DNA from: Desulfoscipio sp. XC116
GTDB lineage: Bacteria > Bacillota > Desulfotomaculia > Desulfotomaculales > Desulfallaceae
Assembly: GCF_039851975.1 (NCBI RefSeq)
Contig: NZ_CP156660.1
Coordinates: forward strand, 1,550,001 to 1,614,000
Length of the DNA stretch: 64,000 nt
Direction: 5' to 3'
This document shows, one piece after another, positions 36,526-45,378 of this stretch (the first letter of the stretch is position 1; each line of letters begins with the position of its first letter). A program made the translations under genes and the position numbers. The notes beneath the pieces were generated by a model. The model had not been told where the DNA came from. It searched no databases and was given only the letters and a program-made list of their open reading frames with translations.

Positions 36526-36751
36526 TTCATTTTAACATAATAACAATTGTTGTAGCAATATCGTTATAGATTATACTACGCTAGATTTTATATTAACTGA
36601 ATAACCGGTATTAGATTAAACTTATTAATGATAGATATATAGATTGCTGTGTTATTCATCTTACGTGTAAGGGCAAGTAAAGGGGAGTTTGAGTTTAACT
36701 TGCTTCCGGTCTCTTTCTTGTGGCTGCAAAGCTAAAAGGATGGATAAAAAA

Positions 36752-36892
36752 GGGGCTGTTGTACAACGGGCTAAATAGTTCATAGTGCGGCAGCTTTTTA
36801 TAAAGATACCGGATTGTTGTCGGAATAATTAGCTGAATTTAAGAAAGGGAGCGTCGTTCACCACTCCAAGAAAGTAGTTTTGCGACACTCCC
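36752..36892. mobile_element. 141-bp terminal-inverted-repeat element (MITE-like), copy A
   Basis: The element begins GGGGCTGTTGTACAAC and ends GTTTTGCGACACTCCC. The ends are imperfect inverted repeats of about 16 bp. An identically sized relative with roughly nine in ten bases the same is at 48088-48228, in the same orientation. It encodes no protein. Both copies are flanked by A-rich sequence on the left and T-rich on the right, so the folded element followed by T6-7 could terminate transcription from either side, here for the EF-G2-like gene. A non-autonomous derivative of an IS with GGGGCTGTTGCACAA-type ends is likely; the parent IS is not in this window. The stretch from 36530 to 36751 holds no gene. 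Confidence 0.8.
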
Positions 36893-36911
36893 TTTTTTCT
36901 CAGTGCTAAAA

Positions 36912-38933
36912 TTATTTTTCTGCTTCGGCCTCGGCCTTAGCTTTTTGTATAATATCTTCGGCCAGTTTGGCGGGAACTTCTTCATAGCTATTAAATTCCA
37001 TCTTGAATTGCCCGCGTCCCTGGGTCATGGATTTTAGATCGTTGGCATATTTAAACATTTCAGCCAGCGGCACATGTGCTTTTACTATGGTGCCTTCGTC
37101 AACCTGATCGGTGCCCAGCACCCGACCGCGCTTGGTATTAAAGTCGCCGATAATGTCTCCCATAAATTCATCCGGTACGGTTACTTCAACATACATAATA
37201 GGTTCCAATATAGCCGGCTTGGCCATAGGGACAGCCTTTTTAAAAGCCAGTGAAGCGGCAATTTTAAATGCCATTTCAGATGAGTCCACGTTGTGGTAAG
37301 AACCGTCGTATAAGGTAGCTTTCATGCCAACCGTGGGGTAACCGGCCAAGGCGCCTTCCACCATAGCCTCCCGCAGTCCTTTTTCCACAGCCGGGAAGTA
37401 GTTGCGTGGCACTGCGCCACCAAATACTTCTTCATTAAATTCAAAATCGCCTTCGGCCAGCGGCTCAAACCTTATCCAAACATGGCCGTACTGGCCACGG
37501 CCACCGGATTGTTTCTTATGCTTACCTTCCACCTCCACTTTGGCGCGGATGGTCTCCCTGTAGGGTACTTTGGGTTCCTCGGTGATCACGTCGACGCCGT
37601 AACGGCGCTTTAGATTATTAATCATAATATTTACATGTGCTTCACCCATACCGGTGAGCAGGGTCTGCTTGGTTTCCTTATTCTTTTCCACCCTAAGTGA
37701 GGGATCTTCTTCCAGCAGTTTGTGTACTGCATCGCCTAGCTTATCCTCGTCGTTTTTACTCTTCGGTGCAATAGCCAGAGTATAGTTAGGTATCGGGAAG
37801 TCAATGCTTTCCAGAGCCTCTTTGTTGTCTTTATCGCACAGGGTATCTCCTGAGCTGGTATCGGTTAACTTGACCACCACCGCTAAATCGCCACAAACCA
37901 CCTGGGGGGTTTGCTCCGAGTGTTTGCCGCGCACAAATAATACCTGACCGATTTTTTCGTTCTTTTCCTTGGTGAAGTTATACACCTGGGAATCTGCTTT
38001 TAAATTGCCGCGAAAAACACGGATAAAGTTCATGCGGCCTACGTAAGGGTCGGCCAGTGTTTTAAATACCAGTGCGGCCATTGGGCCGTCTTCGCACTTG
38101 GGTGCGGGCAGGTAATAGGATAAAAAGTCACTCAAGTTGGCAATAGCCATATTTTTAGTTGCGGACCCACATAGCACCGGTACGGCCTTGGTAATGGCGA
38201 TGCTGTTGGCGAGACCTGTTTTGATCTCCTCCGGAGTTAATTCTTCTCCCTCTAAATATTTCATGGTCAGATCGTCATCGCCTTCGGCAGCGGCTTCCAC
38301 TAATTTTTCGCGATACTCTTCCAATTGATCCTGCAGTTCATCGGGGATGGCAATTTCCTTGGGCTTGCCGTCGTCACCAAACTCATAAGCTTTTTGGCTA
38401 AGTACGTCCACAATACCTTTATAATCCAAACCTTCACCAATGGGAAAGTTGATAGGTACAAAGTTGGCCTTAAACTTGGCGTTTAATTCATCCATTAACT
38501 TGCTAAAACTAGCGTTCTCCCGATCCATTTTATTTATAAAAGCCACCCGTGGAAGCTCAGACTTTTGAACAAATTTCCAAATAATTTCATGCTGTACTTG
38601 TACGCCGTCTACTGCGGAGAACACAAACATGGTGGTATTGGCTACTCGTAAAGCGCCTTTTAATTCACCTATAAAATCTGAAAAGCCGGGGGTATCCAAG
38701 AGGTTTAATTTAACACTGTTTACCTCCACGGGTACCAGGCTTGTATGCACTGTGGATTGGCGCTGTGCCTCTTCGGGATGGTAATCTGCAACGGTGGTGC
38801 CATCTTCTACTCGACCAATGCGATTTATTACTCCGGTGTTAAAAACCATTGCTTCCACCAGAGATGTCTTTCCCGCACCACCGTGGCCCACAATGGCGAT
38901 GTTGCGGAGTTGTTCGGTAGTATAATTCTTCAA
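36912..38933 (-). CDS. Elongation factor G-like protein (EF-G2 type)
   Basis: This 673-residue translational GTPase has all five EF-G domains. The P-loop is GHGGAGKTSLVEAM instead of the canonical EF-G AHIDAGKTT. The switch II segment is DTPGFSDFIGELKGALR and the base-recognition motif is NKMDRENASF. The domain IV/V sequences RGQYGHVWIRFEPL and GDIIGDFNTKRGRVLG are clear. The altered P-loop marks the EF-G-like paralogue family, whose role beside the main EF-G (in the rpsL-tuf operon of most bacteria) is unsettled; ribosome recycling or stress translation has been suggested. TTG 38933 has AAAGGAGG upstream. Confidence 0.93.
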   Translation of the reverse strand: MKNYTTEQLRNIAIVGHGGAGKTSLVEAMVFNTGVINRIGRVEDGTTVADYHPEEAQRQSTVHTSLVPVEVNSVKLNLLDTPGFSDFIGELKGALRVANTTMFVFSAVDGVQVQHEIIWKFVQKSELPRVAFINKMDRENASFSKLMDELNAKFKANFVPINFPIGEGLDYKGIVDVLSQKAYEFGDDGKPKEIAIPDELQDQLEEYREKLVEAAAEGDDDLTMKYLEGEELTPEEIKTGLANSIAITKAVPVLCGSATKNMAIANLSDFLSYYLPAPKCEDGPMAALVFKTLADPYVGRMNFIRVFRGNLKADSQVYNFTKEKNEKIGQVLFVRGKHSEQTPQVVCGDLAVVVKLTDTSSGDTLCDKDNKEALESIDFPIPNYTLAIAPKSKNDEDKLGDAVHKLLEEDPSLRVEKNKETKQTLLTGMGEAHVNIMINNLKRRYGVDVITEEPKVPYRETIRAKVEVEGKHKKQSGGRGQYGHVWIRFEPLAEGDFEFNEEVFGGAVPRNYFPAVEKGLREAMVEGALAGYPTVGMKATLYDGSYHNVDSSEMAFKIAASLAFKKAVPMAKPAILEPIMYVEVTVPDEFMGDIIGDFNTKRGRVLGTDQVDEGTIVKAHVPLAEMFKYANDLKSMTQGRGQFKMEFNSYEEVPAKLAEDIIQKAKAEAEAEK

Positions 38934-39012
38934 AACGCGTGCCTCCTTTTGTAAATAATGGTTTCCCTCAAACCCTTTTTCTATACTTATTGGCATCCAA
39001 AACTGGCCAAAA

Positions 39013-39134
39013 TTGGTTTCTAAACATAAAAATAGCCCGGTAGGGCTCCTTGGCCGCCAAGAAACGGGTTTTCTTATTAGCTTTCAATACTTCTACAAGC
39101 TAATAAGAAATTCCTTGTTTTGAATAGAAACCAA
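39013..39134. repeat. Cloverleaf-like inverted-repeat element upstream of the spoVB-like gene
   Basis: A closing stem TTGGTTTCTA (39013-39022) with TAGAAACCAA (39125-39134) encloses three hairpins. These are AGCCC/GGGCT at 39034-39047, CTTGG/CCAAG at 39049-39061 with a 3-nt loop, and TTCTTATTAGCTT/AAGCTAATAAGAA at 39071-39109. All stems are perfect. It lies in the gap between the divergent EF-G2-like and spoVB-like genes and codes for no protein. It may be a small transposable repeat or a structured RNA. Confidence 0.7.
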
Positions 39135-39221
39135 AAAATTTTTTTGTTGCTATGCGCTGGTTTTCATAGTTTAACGCTTATTGACATAAGTATAATTTAG
39201 CCTTGGAAAGGGTGGTAATAT

Positions 39222-40790
39222 ATGGCGGGTTATTCTTTTTTACAGGGGGCCTTTATTCTATTAATAGCCGGTCTCATTAATCGGTTTCTGGGCTTTGGTT
39301 ATCAAATAGCTATGATGCGTTTAATCGGCCCCGAGGGTGTGGGACTGTTTAATATGGTTTTCCCGGTATATATTATGATGCTGGTGCTGGCCACCGCCGG
39401 AATACCTCTGGCCATAGCCAAGCTGGTGGCCGAAGAGGTGGCCGGTAATAATATGCCCGGCGCATACAGAATCTTTAAACTATCATTGTTCATACTGATG
39501 CTCACCAGTGTGTTTTTTACCGTGGTATTAATTATAGGTGCGCCTATATTAACCGAATCCTATTTCCCCAATCCAAGAGTATATTACTGTTTAATCAGCT
39601 TGGTGCCCGGCATTATCATTGTTACTTTGTGCTCCGCCTTCCGTGGTTTTTTTCAAGGCTTGCAGCAAATGTCTCCCACGGCTATCACCCAGACAATTGA
39701 ACAATTGATACGGGTTTTGTCCGGTCTGGCATTTGCTTATATTCTGCTGCCTTTAGGCATTGAGTATGCCGCTGTCGGTCTTTCTATCGGGGTTGTACTG
39801 GGTGAATTAACAGGTTTTATTTTTATGCTGCGCATTTATGTTCGTCGTAAACCCGTGGCCTTGCATTATGTATCGGGGTCATGGCGTAAGATATATAGCC
39901 TGGGCCATAGCCTTAAAAAAATATCTACGATGGCTATACCGGTAACCTTGACAAGGATTGTTGCCACGGCACTAATGTCCGTTCAGGCAGTATTGATACC
40001 GCAGCGGCTGCAGGCCGCCGGGCTTTCGGTATCCCAGGCTACTAGTGCATATGGGCAATTCATTGGTATTGCCGAAGCGCTGCTGTTTATGCCCGGCGTC
40101 CTTACCATGGCTCTGGCCACTTCATTGGTGCCGGCTATGTCCGACGCTATATCGGCTAACAACCTGACTTTGGCCAGGACACGTATATTGGACGCCGTCA
40201 GGCTGACCATACAGGTGGGGGTGCCCGCCGCCTGTATTTTTCTTTTATTGGCGAACGAGCTTTGCGGTGTTCTTTTCGGGTATGCTCAAACCGGTATAAT
40301 TTTGAAAGTTTTAGCACTGGCCGGTCCGTTTTTATACCTGCAGCAAACCACCACCGGTATTTTACAAGGTGTGGGAAGAGCGGATGTACCCTTTAAAAAT
40401 CTGGTATTGTCATCGCTGGTATGTATCATGGGTATCTATTACCTAACAGCGATGCCGCAGTTGGGTATTAAAGGGGCTGCCATGGCGGTAGCCGCCGGCT
40501 ATATTATTATGCCGGTTTTAAATATGCTGTATCTTTATAAAATTGGGTTGTTTGCGCCTTCCATCAGGGAAAGTGTAATGATGCCTCTGGTGGCGTCACT
40601 GGGTATGTCATTGTTAATCATTTGCTTAAAGAAAATACTATATGGATGTGGTTTTCATGACGGCTCGGTTTTGTTTATTACCCTGCTGGCCGGCGGAGTT
40701 ATTTATCTGGTGTTAATGCTGCTAACCGGTGGTGTTAACGACCAGGACAGGGAAAAGTTTCGTGGACTGTTCAAATTTAATAGACGTTAA
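39222..40790 (+). CDS. SpoVB-like polysaccharide/lipid flippase (MOP superfamily)
   Basis: This 522-residue protein has about 14 membrane helices and the MATE/Wzx/MurJ fold. N-terminal signatures are QGAFILLIAGLINRFLGFGY and RLIGPEGVGLFNMVFPVY, typical of the SpoVB/YtgP group. SpoVB in Bacillus is needed for the spore cortex and probably flips lipid-linked peptidoglycan precursors. Firmicutes often carry several paralogues, so a vegetative wall role is also possible. A GGAAAGGGTGG ribosome site precedes the ATG. It converges with surE, with only 4 bp between the stops. Confidence 0.9.
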   Translation: MAGYSFLQGAFILLIAGLINRFLGFGYQIAMMRLIGPEGVGLFNMVFPVYIMMLVLATAGIPLAIAKLVAEEVAGNNMPGAYRIFKLSLFILMLTSVFFTVVLIIGAPILTESYFPNPRVYYCLISLVPGIIIVTLCSAFRGFFQGLQQMSPTAITQTIEQLIRVLSGLAFAYILLPLGIEYAAVGLSIGVVLGELTGFIFMLRIYVRRKPVALHYVSGSWRKIYSLGHSLKKISTMAIPVTLTRIVATALMSVQAVLIPQRLQAAGLSVSQATSAYGQFIGIAEALLFMPGVLTMALATSLVPAMSDAISANNLTLARTRILDAVRLTIQVGVPAACIFLLLANELCGVLFGYAQTGIILKVLALAGPFLYLQQTTTGILQGVGRADVPFKNLVLSSLVCIMGIYYLTAMPQLGIKGAAMAVAAGYIIMPVLNMLYLYKIGLFAPSIRESVMMPLVASLGMSLLIICLKKILYGCGFHDGSVLFITLLAGGVIYLVLMLLTGGVNDQDREKFRGLFKFNRR

Positions 40791-40794
40791 GTGC

Positions 40795-41613
40795 TTAGAG
40801 TGATAATTGAGGCTCGATTATTTTGCTTATATGCTTTATTGCGGCAAAATCCGTTAAGTCAAAATGCAGCGGTGTTATGGATATATAATTATTATTTATT
40901 GCATGTACATCAATATCAACATTTGTAGCTAAATTGGCATTGGTATTTGCTTTTGCTGCCGCATGCCCGGCCGGGGGCTCGGGTATTGTATCCTCGGGCT
41001 TGCCGGCCATCCAGTAATATACATTACCCCGGGGATCGGTCCTTTTATCGAAAACATTAACATAACGCCGCATGCCCAACCTGGTTATCTTCATCCCCCG
41101 GGGCTTGCCGGGGGGCACGTTAACATTAACTAGAATGTTCTTTATATCCCGGTCGGCATCAATCAATAATGGTACTATGTGCAATGCAAACGCGGCAGCC
41201 TGACTAAAGTCACTGCTTTCAGAGCTGGTCAGCGATATGGCCATAGATGGGATACCATTAATGATCCCTTCAATGGCTGCTGATACAGTACCGGAATAAA
41301 GCACATCCGTGCCTAAATTGGCGCCCAGATTAATGCCGGAAACGACAATATCCGGTTTCCGAGGCATTAATGCTTCAATAGCCAGTTTAACACAATCAGC
41401 AGGGGTGCCGTTTACCGACCAGCCATAAGTACCGTCAGAAAAAGTAATTTTTTTGGTCCTCAGCGGCTTGTATGTCGTTATGCCATGTCCGGTGCCGCTT
41501 CTTTCCCGGTCCGGTGCCACCACCAGCACTTCGCCAAGGAGTGCCAGTGATTTTCTGAGTGTTCGCAATCCGGGAGCGTTAATCCCGTCGTCATTACTTA
41601 GCAATACGCGCAT
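40795..41613 (-). CDS. surE: 5'/3'-nucleotidase SurE
   Basis: SurE removes phosphate from nucleoside monophosphates and is common in stationary-phase and stress genes. The metal-binding start MRVLLSNDDGINAPG holds the Asp pair. VAPDRERSGTGHGIT, NGTPADCVKLAI and PDIVVSGINLGANLG, with GTVSAAIEG, complete the active site. ATG 41613 has GGAGG upstream and is preferred to a start seven codons earlier. The 272 residues include a modest Ala/Asn-rich insertion near residues 220-240. It is the last gene of the folE - DUF4264 - surE unit. Confidence 0.95.
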   Translation of the reverse strand: MRVLLSNDDGINAPGLRTLRKSLALLGEVLVVAPDRERSGTGHGITTYKPLRTKKITFSDGTYGWSVNGTPADCVKLAIEALMPRKPDIVVSGINLGANLGTDVLYSGTVSAAIEGIINGIPSMAISLTSSESSDFSQAAAFALHIVPLLIDADRDIKNILVNVNVPPGKPRGMKITRLGMRRYVNVFDKRTDPRGNVYYWMAGKPEDTIPEPPAGHAAAKANTNANLATNVDIDVHAINNNYISITPLHFDLTDFAAIKHISKIIEPQLSL

Positions 41614-41630
41614 TATAATCCTCCGTTGGT

Positions 41631-41816
41631 TCAAAACTCATAAATGGTTATAGTCAAATTATTGTCTTCATTATTTTTGGTTAAGCCAAACATAACTTTT
41701 TTATCTTTTAGATTTTTATTTAAAAAGTCTATTACTTTATACATATCTTCATACATCGAAAATGATTTAGTTGCAATCAACTCTAGTTTGCCCGGACCTG
41801 TACCCGTACGATCCAT
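41631..41816 (-). CDS. YpmA-like DUF4264 protein
   Basis: This 61-residue protein reads LELIATKSFSMYEDMYKVID followed by FLNKNLKDKKVMFGLTK and a TITIYEF end. This is the pattern of the small DUF4264/YpmA proteins of Bacillus and Clostridia. Function is unknown. A GGGGGGAG ribosome site precedes the ATG. It lies between folE (17 bp) and surE (17 bp) on the same strand, so all three are almost certainly co-transcribed. Confidence 0.85.
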   Translation of the reverse strand: MDRTGTGPGKLELIATKSFSMYEDMYKVIDFLNKNLKDKKVMFGLTKNNEDNNLTITIYEF

Positions 41817-41832
41817 AATGTTCTCCCCCCGG

Positions 41833-42393
41833 TTATTTTCTGATTAATGAAAATGCCTCCGCTCTGGTGGCCTCATTGCGCTGGAATGATCCGCGTACTG
41901 CCGATGTAAGAGTTTTGGAACCGGGTTTGCGTACGCCGCGCAAGGTCATGCACATATGTTCCGCCTCAATGACCACTAATACCCCGTGCGGGTTTAATTT
42001 TTTCATGATTGTATCCGCAATTTGGGAGGTTAATCTTTCCTGAAGCTGAGGCCGTTTGGAAAATCCTTCGACAACCCTGGCCAGCTTGGACAGTCCGGTG
42101 ATATTGCCCTTGCGGGGAATGTACGCCACGTGTGCCTTACCGTAAAACGGCAGCAGGTGGTGTTCACACATGGAATAGATAGGAATGTCCTTGACCAGTA
42201 CCATTTCTTCATGTTCTTCAGTGAAAATTTTTTGCAGGTGTCTTTCCGGGTCGTCCCAGAGCCCGCAAAAAATTTCATTATACATACGGGCCACTCGGGC
42301 CGGGGTTTCCTTTAAACCTTCTCTGTCAGCATCTTCACCGATAGCTTCCAGGATCATGCGTACAGCTACTTCTATTTTTCCCATATCTATCAT
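41833..42393 (-). CDS. folE: GTP cyclohydrolase I
   Basis: FolE converts GTP to dihydroneopterin triphosphate, the first step to folate, which panB and anaerobic C1 metabolism also need. Motifs are [20 protein letters not shown], the zinc ligands in [20 protein letters not shown] and HMCMTLRGV, and the catalytic [20 protein letters not shown]. All three zinc residues (Cys, His, Cys) are present, so it is the classical type IA, not the zinc-independent IB. The 186 residues are normal. ATG 42393 is possible; ATG 42384 is also in frame. Confidence 0.95.
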   Translation of the reverse strand: MIDMGKIEVAVRMILEAIGEDADREGLKETPARVARMYNEIFCGLWDDPERHLQKIFTEEHEEMVLVKDIPIYSMCEHHLLPFYGKAHVAYIPRKGNITGLSKLARVVEGFSKRPQLQERLTSQIADTIMKKLNPHGVLVVIEAEHMCMTLRGVRKPGSKTLTSAVRGSFQRNEATRAEAFSLIRK

Positions 42394-42662
42394 TAAAATT
42401 TCCCCTTTCTTTCCCTATATATTATAACGATTATTATGGCATGCCGGTCTGGGAATAACCAGGAGGTCTTCCTGAAGGGTTGGATAATGGCGCTAACTTT
42501 ACTCGACATGGCTTAATTGAAATAAGGATCATAAATGGTATGGCTCCCCTTTGGTAAATTTTATTATAACTCACATTCAACAACTTAAATATTTCGCCAT
42601 TTTACGATATCGTCCTTCTAGCAATGTAAAAAAAGACCCGGTTGCTGCTATTAGGCGGGGTA
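42394..42662. other. Gap between folE and the recombinase remnant
   Basis: No gene is seen. The stretch contains the folE promoter side. At its end ACCCGGTTG (42636-42644) is the inverted partner of CAACCGGGT (42680-42688), a perfect 9-bp inverted repeat that may mark the border of the acquired segment. Confidence 0.5.
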
Positions 42663-42942
42663 TCATAGGGACAAAAGGTCAACCGGGTATAAATCCCTGT
42701 GATGGGGCGGACAGTTTTGGCTGTCCGCCCTCCTCTTTGCCGCGCTTCTTGTAGGGCCGCGCTTCTTGTAGGTGGAGCACATGAAGTTGTTCTGTGTTTC
42801 TTGCATGGTGTGCGCCCGGTGAAGCACCGGCGTCCCGCCGCAGTCGGCGCAGAACACTAAGCCGGAGAACAGATTTGGCGTATCCATCTGCTTGGAAGGG
42901 CGTTTATTGTGCTTGCGGATATCTTGCACGATGTTCCATAAT
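42663..42942 (-). pseudogene. Remnant of a large serine recombinase (zinc-ribbon region)
   Basis: The minus-strand frame reads LWNIVQDIRKHNKRPSKQMD, then NLFSGLVFCADCGGTPVLHR and NNFMCSTYKKRG. This is the recombinase zinc-beta-ribbon region of Tn4451/TnpX-type site-specific recombinases, in which FCADCGG and the later cysteine bind zinc. The catalytic serine domain is absent. Just after STYKKRG a perfect 17-bp tandem duplication (42739-42772) shifts the frame. The old frame continues from the second copy as YKKRGKEEGGQ. It is therefore doubly dead: truncated and frameshifted. A 10-bp hairpin GGGCGGACAG/CTGTCCGCCC lies at 42705-42730. Confidence 0.82.
42739..42772. repeat. Perfect 17-bp tandem duplication in the recombinase remnant
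   Basis: GCCGCGCTTCTTGTAGG is present twice in a row (42739-42755 and 42756-42772). Because 17 is not a multiple of three, it breaks the recombinase reading frame. Confidence 0.95.
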
Positions 42943-42997
42943 TAAATTATAAATTCATTATGTTATCATATGATTAAAGGCGGAAAGGGGATAAGTG

Positions 42998-43675
42998 ATG
43001 AAACAAGTATTAATTGTCGAAGATGACCGCCATCTGAGCCGAGGCTTGTGCCTTGCTTTAAAAGATCAGGAACTTGAAATTGTTCCGTGTTTCGATTTGC
43101 AATCTGCTCGTGAACAGCTTGCCTGCGCTGTGACGGAGTTGGTTCTGCTGGATATCAATCTTCCTGATGGCAGCGGATTGGAGTTGCTTCGCGAAATTAA
43201 AACCGGGAGCAATCCTATTCCTGTAATCCTGCTGACTGCCAACGACACTGAAGTAGATGTGGTCATGGGCTTGGAGCACGGTGCAGATGATTATATCACA
43301 AAGCCCTTTAGCCTGGCCATTCTTCGCGCGAGAGTGAAGGCTCAACTGCGTCGGGACATGATCCGTGTGTCCAAGCCCTTTGTTATCGACAGCTATCGGT
43401 TTGATTTTGAGCATATGGAGTTCTTTAAGGCGGATATTGCGGTGGAGTTAAGCAAAACGGAACAAAAGCTTCTTCGGTTGCTGGTAGAAAATCAGGGCGT
43501 AACCGTAAGTCGAACGGTTCTCCTGGATCGTGTTTGGACGAATGACGCTGATTTTGTAGATGAAAATGCACTTTCGGTGACTGTTAAGCGCCTACGGGAC
43601 AAGCTGGATGCGGCCCGGTATATCAAAACCATCTACGGTTTGGGCTATGTATGGGCGGTGAAACGGAATGAATGA
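42998..43675 (+). CDS. OmpR-family response regulator
   Basis: The receiver domain (VLIVEDDRHL, phospho-acceptor Asp about residue 52 in LLDINLPDGSG, TAND and the lysine of ITKPFS) is followed by a winged helix DNA-binding domain (ELSKTEQKLLRLLVENQGVT, then VTVKRLRDKLD and IYGLGYVW). It is the VanR/BceR-like kind paired with the kinase encoded next. The kinase gene starts 8 bp before this stop. The ABC transporter downstream is the probable target. ATG 42998 has AAGGGG 7 bp upstream. By eye, base composition is more GC-rich than the surrounding genes, which fits acquisition. Confidence 0.93.
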   Translation: MKQVLIVEDDRHLSRGLCLALKDQELEIVPCFDLQSAREQLACAVTELVLLDINLPDGSGLELLREIKTGSNPIPVILLTANDTEVDVVMGLEHGADDYITKPFSLAILRARVKAQLRRDMIRVSKPFVIDSYRFDFEHMEFFKADIAVELSKTEQKLLRLLVENQGVTVSRTVLLDRVWTNDADFVDENALSVTVKRLRDKLDAARYIKTIYGLGYVWAVKRNE

Positions 43676-44582
43676 ATGGAATCTCATCCTATTTGTCATT
43701 GCGTTGGCAGTCATTCTGCTATGCTTTGCAATTACACTGCTTCAACACTGTAAAACTAAGAGAATTATGAAGACGCTTAATCAAATGCTGGATCACGCGA
43801 TGGACGGAAGTTTTGCGGAAAATACTTTTGATGAAAGCCTGCTTTCGGCAGTGGAAAGCAGATTGAAGCGATATCTGACTGCTTCGGCGGTATCAGCGTA
43901 TAATTTAAAAACGGAGAAAGAAAAAGTCAAGGAGCTGTTGGCAGATATATCGCATCAGACCAAAACACCGATTGCCAATATCCTACTTTATGCACAGCTA
44001 TTGGAAGAACAGGAGCTGCCGGAAGAAAGCGTGGATTGTGCAGCTGCGCTGCGGGGACAAGCGGAAAAGCTGAACTTTTTGATTGCCTCATTGGTGAAGC
44101 TATCGCGACTGGAAACAGGCGTTTTCACACTTCATCCGGTTTCAAATGCCATTGCCCCGATGCTGGATGAAATAGCCGGACAGTTTGCGCCGAAAGCAGC
44201 GCAAAAAGAGATTCGGCTGATCATGAATGTTACAGATACCCGTGCGGTATTTGACTATAAATGGACGACAGAAGCGTTATGCAATCTGATGGATAACGCT
44301 ATTAAATACACGCCCGCGGGCGGCAGCATACAAGTTTCAGTCAGGGAATACGATTTGTTCTGCCGCATTGATGTGGAGGATACTGGAATTGGAATTTTGG
44401 AAGCAGAGCAGGCAAAAGTGTTTTTACGTTTTTATCGTTCTCCATCCGTCAGCGAACAGGACGGCGTGGGGATCGGTTTATACCTGACCCGTCAGATTTT
44501 AGCCGGGCAGGGCGGATATGTTAAAGTGGCATCATCGTCAGATGGCTCGGTTTTTTCTGTGTTTCTACCCCGACAGCCTTGA
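43668..44582 (+). CDS. Sensor histidine kinase
   Basis: This 304-residue kinase has a single N-terminal membrane helix (about residues 5-25) and almost no extracellular part. The dimerisation/phosphoacceptor helix ADISHQTKTPIANILL holds His96. The ATPase motifs are NLMDNAIKYTP (N box), DTGIGI (G1) and GVGIGLYLTRQI (G2). Kinases this small with no sensing loop usually respond through their partner ABC transporter, as in Bce-type modules. Here the ABC genes follow directly, supporting a flux-sensing antimicrobial-peptide module. It overlaps the response regulator gene by 8 bp. Confidence 0.92.
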   Translation: MNEWNLILFVIALAVILLCFAITLLQHCKTKRIMKTLNQMLDHAMDGSFAENTFDESLLSAVESRLKRYLTASAVSAYNLKTEKEKVKELLADISHQTKTPIANILLYAQLLEEQELPEESVDCAAALRGQAEKLNFLIASLVKLSRLETGVFTLHPVSNAIAPMLDEIAGQFAPKAAQKEIRLIMNVTDTRAVFDYKWTTEALCNLMDNAIKYTPAGGSIQVSVREYDLFCRIDVEDTGIGILEAEQAKVFLRFYRSPSVSEQDGVGIGLYLTRQILAGQGGYVKVASSSDGSVFSVFLPRQP

Positions 44583-44696
44583 ATTCTTACAAAACTGTTA
44601 GAATTGCTTGTCCGCCGGAAAGATTCTGGAAAGAAACTTATGATAAAGTCTGTATTGTAGCGATGCATGCAAACTTTATCTTTGGAGGTATCTAGC
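44583..44696 (+). promoter_or_regulatory. Probable regulated promoter region of the ABC transporter genes
   Basis: The 114-bp gap after the kinase starts with CTTACAAAACTGTTAGAAT near 44585-44603, an imperfect palindrome (TTACA/TGTTA) of the kind bound by OmpR-family regulators. A possible -10 TATTGT lies near 44652. The response regulator encoded upstream is the likely binder. GGAGG at 44683-44687 serves the next gene. Confidence 0.4.
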
Positions 44697-45365
44697 ATGA
44701 CCATTTTGCAGACGCATGATTTGAAAAAAGTTTACGGCACCGATGAAAACGCCGTTCATGCTCTCGCCGGTATCGATCTGCAGGTGGAAAAAGGAGAATT
44801 TGTGGCTATCGTCGGTACATCCGGCAGCGGCAAGAGTACGCTTCTACATATGCTGGGCGGGCTGGACCGCCCCACCTCCGGCACGGTCACGGTTGACGGC
44901 AAGGATATCTTTTCCCTAAAAGACGAAGCACTGACCATTTTCCGCCGCCGCAAGATCGGCTTTGTGTTCCAGAATTATAATCTGGTTCCTGTGCTCAACG
45001 TCTATGAAAATGTCGTACTGCCCATCCAATTGGACGGCAATACGCCGGATTCCGCCTATGTGGACAGCATCATTGAAACACTGGGGTTTAAGTCTAAACT
45101 GCAAAACCTGCCCAATAACCTCTCGGGGGGACAGCAACAGCGGGTTGCCATCGCACGCGCTTTAGCTGCAAAGCCCGCCATCATTTTGGCGGATGAGCCC
45201 ACCGGCAATCTGGATTCCAAGACCAGCCAGGATGTGTTGGGGCTGCTAAAGGTTACAAGCCAGAAATTTGTTCAAACCATTGTGATGATTACCCATAACG
45301 AGGAGATTGCCCAGTTAGCCGACCGCATCGTTCGCATCGAGGACGGCTTAATCGTCGCTCGATAA
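44697..45365 (+). CDS. ABC transporter ATP-binding protein (MacB/BceA-like)
   Basis: The 222-residue ATPase has Walker [19 protein letters not shown], the Q-loop [17 protein letters not shown], the signature [15 protein letters not shown], Walker [15 protein letters not shown] and the H-loop MITHNEE. This is the subfamily that drives FtsX-type permeases (LolD, MacB, BceA), used for peptide resistance or lipoprotein handling rather than import. ATG 44697 has GGAGG upstream; the frame is open earlier to 44667. The permease gene follows after 13 bp. Confidence 0.94.
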   Translation: MTILQTHDLKKVYGTDENAVHALAGIDLQVEKGEFVAIVGTSGSGKSTLLHMLGGLDRPTSGTVTVDGKDIFSLKDEALTIFRRRKIGFVFQNYNLVPVLNVYENVVLPIQLDGNTPDSAYVDSIIETLGFKSKLQNLPNNLSGGQQQRVAIARALAAKPAIILADEPTGNLDSKTSQDVLGLLKVTSQKFVQTIVMITHNEEIAQLADRIVRIEDGLIVAR

Positions 45366-45378
45366 GGAGGTGCACAGC

